DNA of 55,888 nt from Holophagaceae bacterium (GTDB lineage: Bacteria; Acidobacteriota; Holophagae; Holophagales; Holophagaceae): contig JANYLR010000095.1 in assembly GCA_025363715.1 (NCBI GenBank), forward strand, positions 1 to 55,888, in the 5' to 3' direction. Numbering within the stretch: position 1 is the stretch's first letter; each line of letters opens with the position of its first letter. Positions 54,065 through 55,888 of the stretch are shown here, piece after piece. Made by a program: the position numbers and the translations under genes. Under the pieces are notes generated by a model. That model was not told where the DNA came from. It saw only the letters and a list, made by a program, of their open reading frames with translations, and did not search any database.

Positions 54065-54511
54065 TCAGCAGGAAACCCAGGTGCCGAGCAGGGGGCGGTA
54101 GCGCAGCAGCTCCATCGAGCCGGACAAGTCCAGGCGCAGGCAGAGCGCCTGGCGGCCGTGGTGGAGGAACCAGACGTTGGCCGAGGCCCGGCGCTGCGGC
54201 ATGACGGTGATGGGGCGCGGATGCCCGCACCGCCAGCCGCTGTCCGCCAGGCTGGGCGGCAGGGGGATCGCGGTGGGTCGTCCCCAGTGCACCCCTTCGG
54301 GCAGGTGCACGGACACGCGTCCTTCGGTGGCGGCCCGGCAGGGTTCCAGCACCACGGCACGGTCATGGGTTGCGGCCAACTGGAAGGCGAGGTGGAGGCT
54401 GCGGCGCAGTTCGGTCTGGGCGGCCCGCAGGGGTGGGCTGAGGGGAGCGGGCAGGAGGGCGGCGGCGGCCCGGGTCACCTGCTGGAGGAAGTGGGTCGTG
54501 GCGGCGCCCAT
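54065..54511 (-). CDS. GspH-like protein lacking the prepilin signal
   Basis: A 148-residue protein paralogous to the preceding pseudopilin over its C-terminal 100 residues: both have a WGRP/WGKP turn, PRPITVMPQR versus HPILTVTPRR, and NVWFLHHGRQALCLRL versus SVWFLNDGREALCMRL. The N-terminus lacks the hydrophobic helix and the processing site, reading MGAATTHFLQQVTRAAAALL. The start codon overlaps the upstream stop by one base (TGATG). It may be a degenerate duplicate or a soluble minor component. Confidence 0.7.
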   Translation of the reverse strand: MGAATTHFLQQVTRAAAALLPAPLSPPLRAAQTELRRSLHLAFQLAATHDRAVVLEPCRAATEGRVSVHLPEGVHWGRPTAIPLPPSLADSGWRCGHPRPITVMPQRRASANVWFLHHGRQALCLRLDLSGSMELLRYRPLLGTWVSC

Positions 54512-55014
54512 CACACCCTCGTCCACTTCAGGAGATCCTGGCGCCAGCGCAGCACCTGCAGTTGGCCGTGTCCGGAGAGGCGCATGCACAGGGCTTCCCG
54601 GCCATCGTTCAGGAACCAGACACTGGCCAGGGCGGTGCGCCGGGGCGTCACCGTGAGGATCGGATGCGCTTCGCCGGTGGTGGCAGCCACCAGGGGCATG
54701 TCCATGTCGGGAGGCAGGGGGATGCGGGCGGGCTTGCCCCACTTCACCTTGCGGCTGAGCTGCACGGGCAGATGCTCGCCGGCACCGCTGGCCTTCCCCA
54801 GGGCTACCGTGACGTTCGAACCCCGGGCCCGGGCCAGGGTGAAGGCCTGCTCCAGGCTGCCGCGGATCTCCTGGTGGGCGGCCGAGAGCTCCGTCGCCCC
54901 GGTGTCCCAGGTGACCGTTCCCACCACCGCGAGGATCGCGATCACGGCCATCACCACGGTGAGTTCCAGCAGGGAGGTGCCCTGCTGGGTGAAGCGTCGG
55001 CAGCCTGGACGCAT
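54511..55014 (-). CDS. GspH/FimT family pseudopilin
   Basis: A 167-residue minor pseudopilin. The type IV prepilin processing site is QQG followed by TSLLELTVVMAVIAILAVVG, with the conserved Glu at +5. The GspH/FimT fold follows. Such proteins prime type IV pili or type II secretion pseudopili. With a ComEA-like gene 9 bp upstream, a role in DNA uptake is suggested but not shown. Confidence 0.85.
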   Translation of the reverse strand: MRPGCRRFTQQGTSLLELTVVMAVIAILAVVGTVTWDTGATELSAAHQEIRGSLEQAFTLARARGSNVTVALGKASGAGEHLPVQLSRKVKWGKPARIPLPPDMDMPLVAATTGEAHPILTVTPRRTALASVWFLNDGREALCMRLSGHGQLQVLRWRQDLLKWTRV

Positions 55015-55023
55015 CGCCGCCTC

Positions 55024-55338
55024 CTACTTGTTGGCGGCCGCGGGGCGCGGCGCGGGGCTGGTGGCGAGGAAGGGCTTGAGCTTGGCGTAGGACTTCTCGC
55101 CGATGCCCTTGACGTTCATCAGCTCTTCCGACCGCTGAAAGCCACCGTGCTGTTTCCGGAAGGCGACGATCCGTTCGGCCGTCTTCTGCCCGACGCGGGG
55201 CAGCTGCATCAACTCGGTCACGGTGGCCGTGTTGAGGTTCACCGGTCGCTGAGGGGCCCGGGGGGCGCGATCCGGCGCGGCGGAGAGGGGGAAGGCCAGG
55301 GCGAGTGCCAAGGCCAGGGAGGTGAAGGGGTTGGACAT
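55024..55338 (-). CDS. ComEA-like helix-hairpin-helix DNA-binding protein
   Basis: A 104-residue exported protein. The signal peptide (MSNPFTSLALALALAFPLSA) is followed by a ComEA domain: VNLNTATVTELMQLPRVGQK, then ERIVAFRKQHGGFQRSEEL and VKGIGEKSYAKLKPFL. ComEA binds incoming double-stranded DNA in the periplasm during transformation. Short HhH exported proteins also occur in other contexts. It is the first gene of a minus-strand set ending in radC. Confidence 0.88.
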   Translation of the reverse strand: MSNPFTSLALALALAFPLSAAPDRAPRAPQRPVNLNTATVTELMQLPRVGQKTAERIVAFRKQHGGFQRSEELMNVKGIGEKSYAKLKPFLATSPAPRPAAANK

Positions 55339-55403
55339 GGTTGCCTCCTTTCAGGCAAGCCAATCCAATCGAGAGTTGTGCCAAATCATAAGTCGTTTAT
55401 TTG

Positions 55404-55530
55404 CTTTGCTAAATTTTTTCTACGAAAAAATTTAGTTATATAAAAATGACAAAATTTTAATAAATTATATTAAATTCATTTATTTTAATATTTATTTTTT
55501 GTAATAAAATTTTGAAAAAATTTTGCAAAG
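55404..55530. repeat. AT-rich island bounded by 17-bp inverted repeats
   Basis: From about 55380 to 55550 the sequence is almost entirely A+T, unlike the rest of the window. CTTTGCTAAATTTTTTC (55404-55420) and GAAAAAATTTTGCAAAG (55514-55530) are inverted repeats matching 16 of 17 bases. The left arm also folds locally into a perfect 12-bp hairpin (55409-55420 with 55424-55435, TAC loop). No gene is present. It lies between the ComEA-like gene and the ahcY riboswitch (gap 55339-55743) and probably includes both divergent promoters. Confidence 0.7.
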
Positions 55531-55597
55531 TGACACTTAAATAAGATCCAAGAATTCGCCATCCCAGATTCCTGTCAGGACCGATTATCCTGGGAAA

Positions 55598-55680
55598 GTC
55601 CGAGGAGCGCTGCAGGACCCGGCAGATCGGCTGCATGGGATCTCAGGCTCGGACGCTTCCTCACTGGAACGGCGCTCACC
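55598..55680 (+). ncRNA. S-adenosylhomocysteine (SAH) riboswitch
   Basis: The SAH riboswitch consensus is matched: GTCCGAGGAGCGCTGCAGG at the 5' side, CAGGCTCGGAC closing P1, and GGAACGGCGCTCACC at the 3' side. P1 pairs 55598-55604 with 55648-55654. The pseudoknot pairs GAGCGC (55605-55610) with GCGCTC (55672-55677). It sits 63 bp upstream of ahcY, the usual target; SAH binding switches expression on so that SAH is removed. Confidence 0.93.
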
Positions 55681-55743
55681 TCAACCCTGAATCGGGTCGA
55701 TGAGGTGGTCCCCCGCCCGTCGCCCGCCCTTCGAGGAGGTCCC

Positions 55744-55888
55744 ATGACCGTCGCCACCACCGACTTCATCGTCGCCGATCTTGCCCTTGCCGCCTGGGGC
55801 CGCAAGGAGATCGCCATCGCCGAGGGCGAGATGCCCGCCCTCATGGCCATCCGTGAGCAGTACGCGGTGAAGCAGCCCCTCAAGGGTG
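55744..55888 (+). CDS. ahcY: Adenosylhomocysteinase, N-terminal part (runs off the window)
   Basis: Hydrolyses S-adenosylhomocysteine to adenosine and homocysteine, completing the methyl cycle. Only 48 residues are present; they match the family N-terminus: [20 protein letters not shown], then [15 protein letters not shown]. The ATG follows GAGGAGGT. The upstream SAH riboswitch strongly supports the call. The gene continues past 55888. Confidence 0.95.
   Translation, partial: MTVATTDFIVADLALAAWGRKEIAIAEGEMPALMAIREQYAVKQPLKG

Noticed and set aside
55380..55550. Chromosomal replication origin
   Set aside because: No DnaA boxes stand out and no dnaA, dnaN or parAB genes are near; AT richness alone is not enough.

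Overview
This is a GC-rich window (roughly two thirds G+C by eye) from a Gram-negative bacterium. Evidence for an outer membrane is a porin, two further outer-membrane-type proteins, a DUF4136 lipoprotein and a MacA-like adaptor. Complex I, an MglA polarity GTPase of the Myxococcus type, FHA signalling proteins, both GltX and GlnS, and an SAH riboswitch before ahcY fit a soil or sediment bacterium with respiratory metabolism. My best guess is Acidobacteriota, class Holophagae (Geothrix/Holophaga-like). That placement is inference from gene content and style; no rRNA gene is present to confirm it.

Layout. 0.2-9.2 kb: an outer-membrane DUF5916 protein and rimO (minus), an FHA-GAF-adenylate cyclase (plus), two small membrane proteins, dcd and an FHA-RDD protein (minus), and mglA (plus). 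9.4-13.9 kb: gltX, a coupled 114-aa orphan, proC and glnS. 14.0-21.6 kb: a seven-gene distal complex I operon, nuoHIJKLMN, without nuoA-G. 21.7-25.9 kb: a MacA-like adaptor and MacB-like permease with no adjacent ATPase, then an MFS exporter. 26-31.5 kb: tpx, a small beta-barrel, a queuosine-precursor transporter, an HDOD protein, and a seven-repeat beta-propeller protein with an N-terminal HELAE domain. 31.5-37 kb: a DUF4136 lipoprotein, a MocR regulator with a branched-chain aminotransferase, a chemoreceptor, and two divergent tRNA-Ser genes.

37.1-51.1 kb is the most interesting block. A TetR regulator precedes thirteen co-directional genes: a KAS-III-like enzyme, an SCP2-type thiolase, a 105-aa orphan, an SDR, a porin, a complete Liv-type ABC importer (binding protein, two ATPases, two permeases), an alpha/beta hydrolase, a CoA-transferase and a second KAS-III-like enzyme. 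Together they look like a complete route from outer-membrane entry to CoA-thioester cleavage of an unidentified carboxylate or keto acid. The flanking KAS-III-like enzymes keep the nucleophilic cysteine but appear altered at other triad positions. The block ends at a 312-bp fold-back element with perfect 19-bp terminal inverted repeats.

51.4-55.9 kb: a membrane-anchored alpha/beta hydrolase, two gp19-type tail-tube proteins with no other contractile-injection genes beside them, radC, two GspH-like proteins, a ComEA-like protein, an extremely AT-rich island bounded by inverted repeats, an SAH riboswitch, and the start of ahcY.

Several gaps carry fold-back repeats (9.2, 12.1, 24.5, 26.0 and 51.1-51.4 kb). 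The leader of the queuosine-precursor transporter can be drawn as an H-type pseudoknot covering its ribosome binding site. No CRISPR array, insertion sequence with a transposase, or prophage was found.
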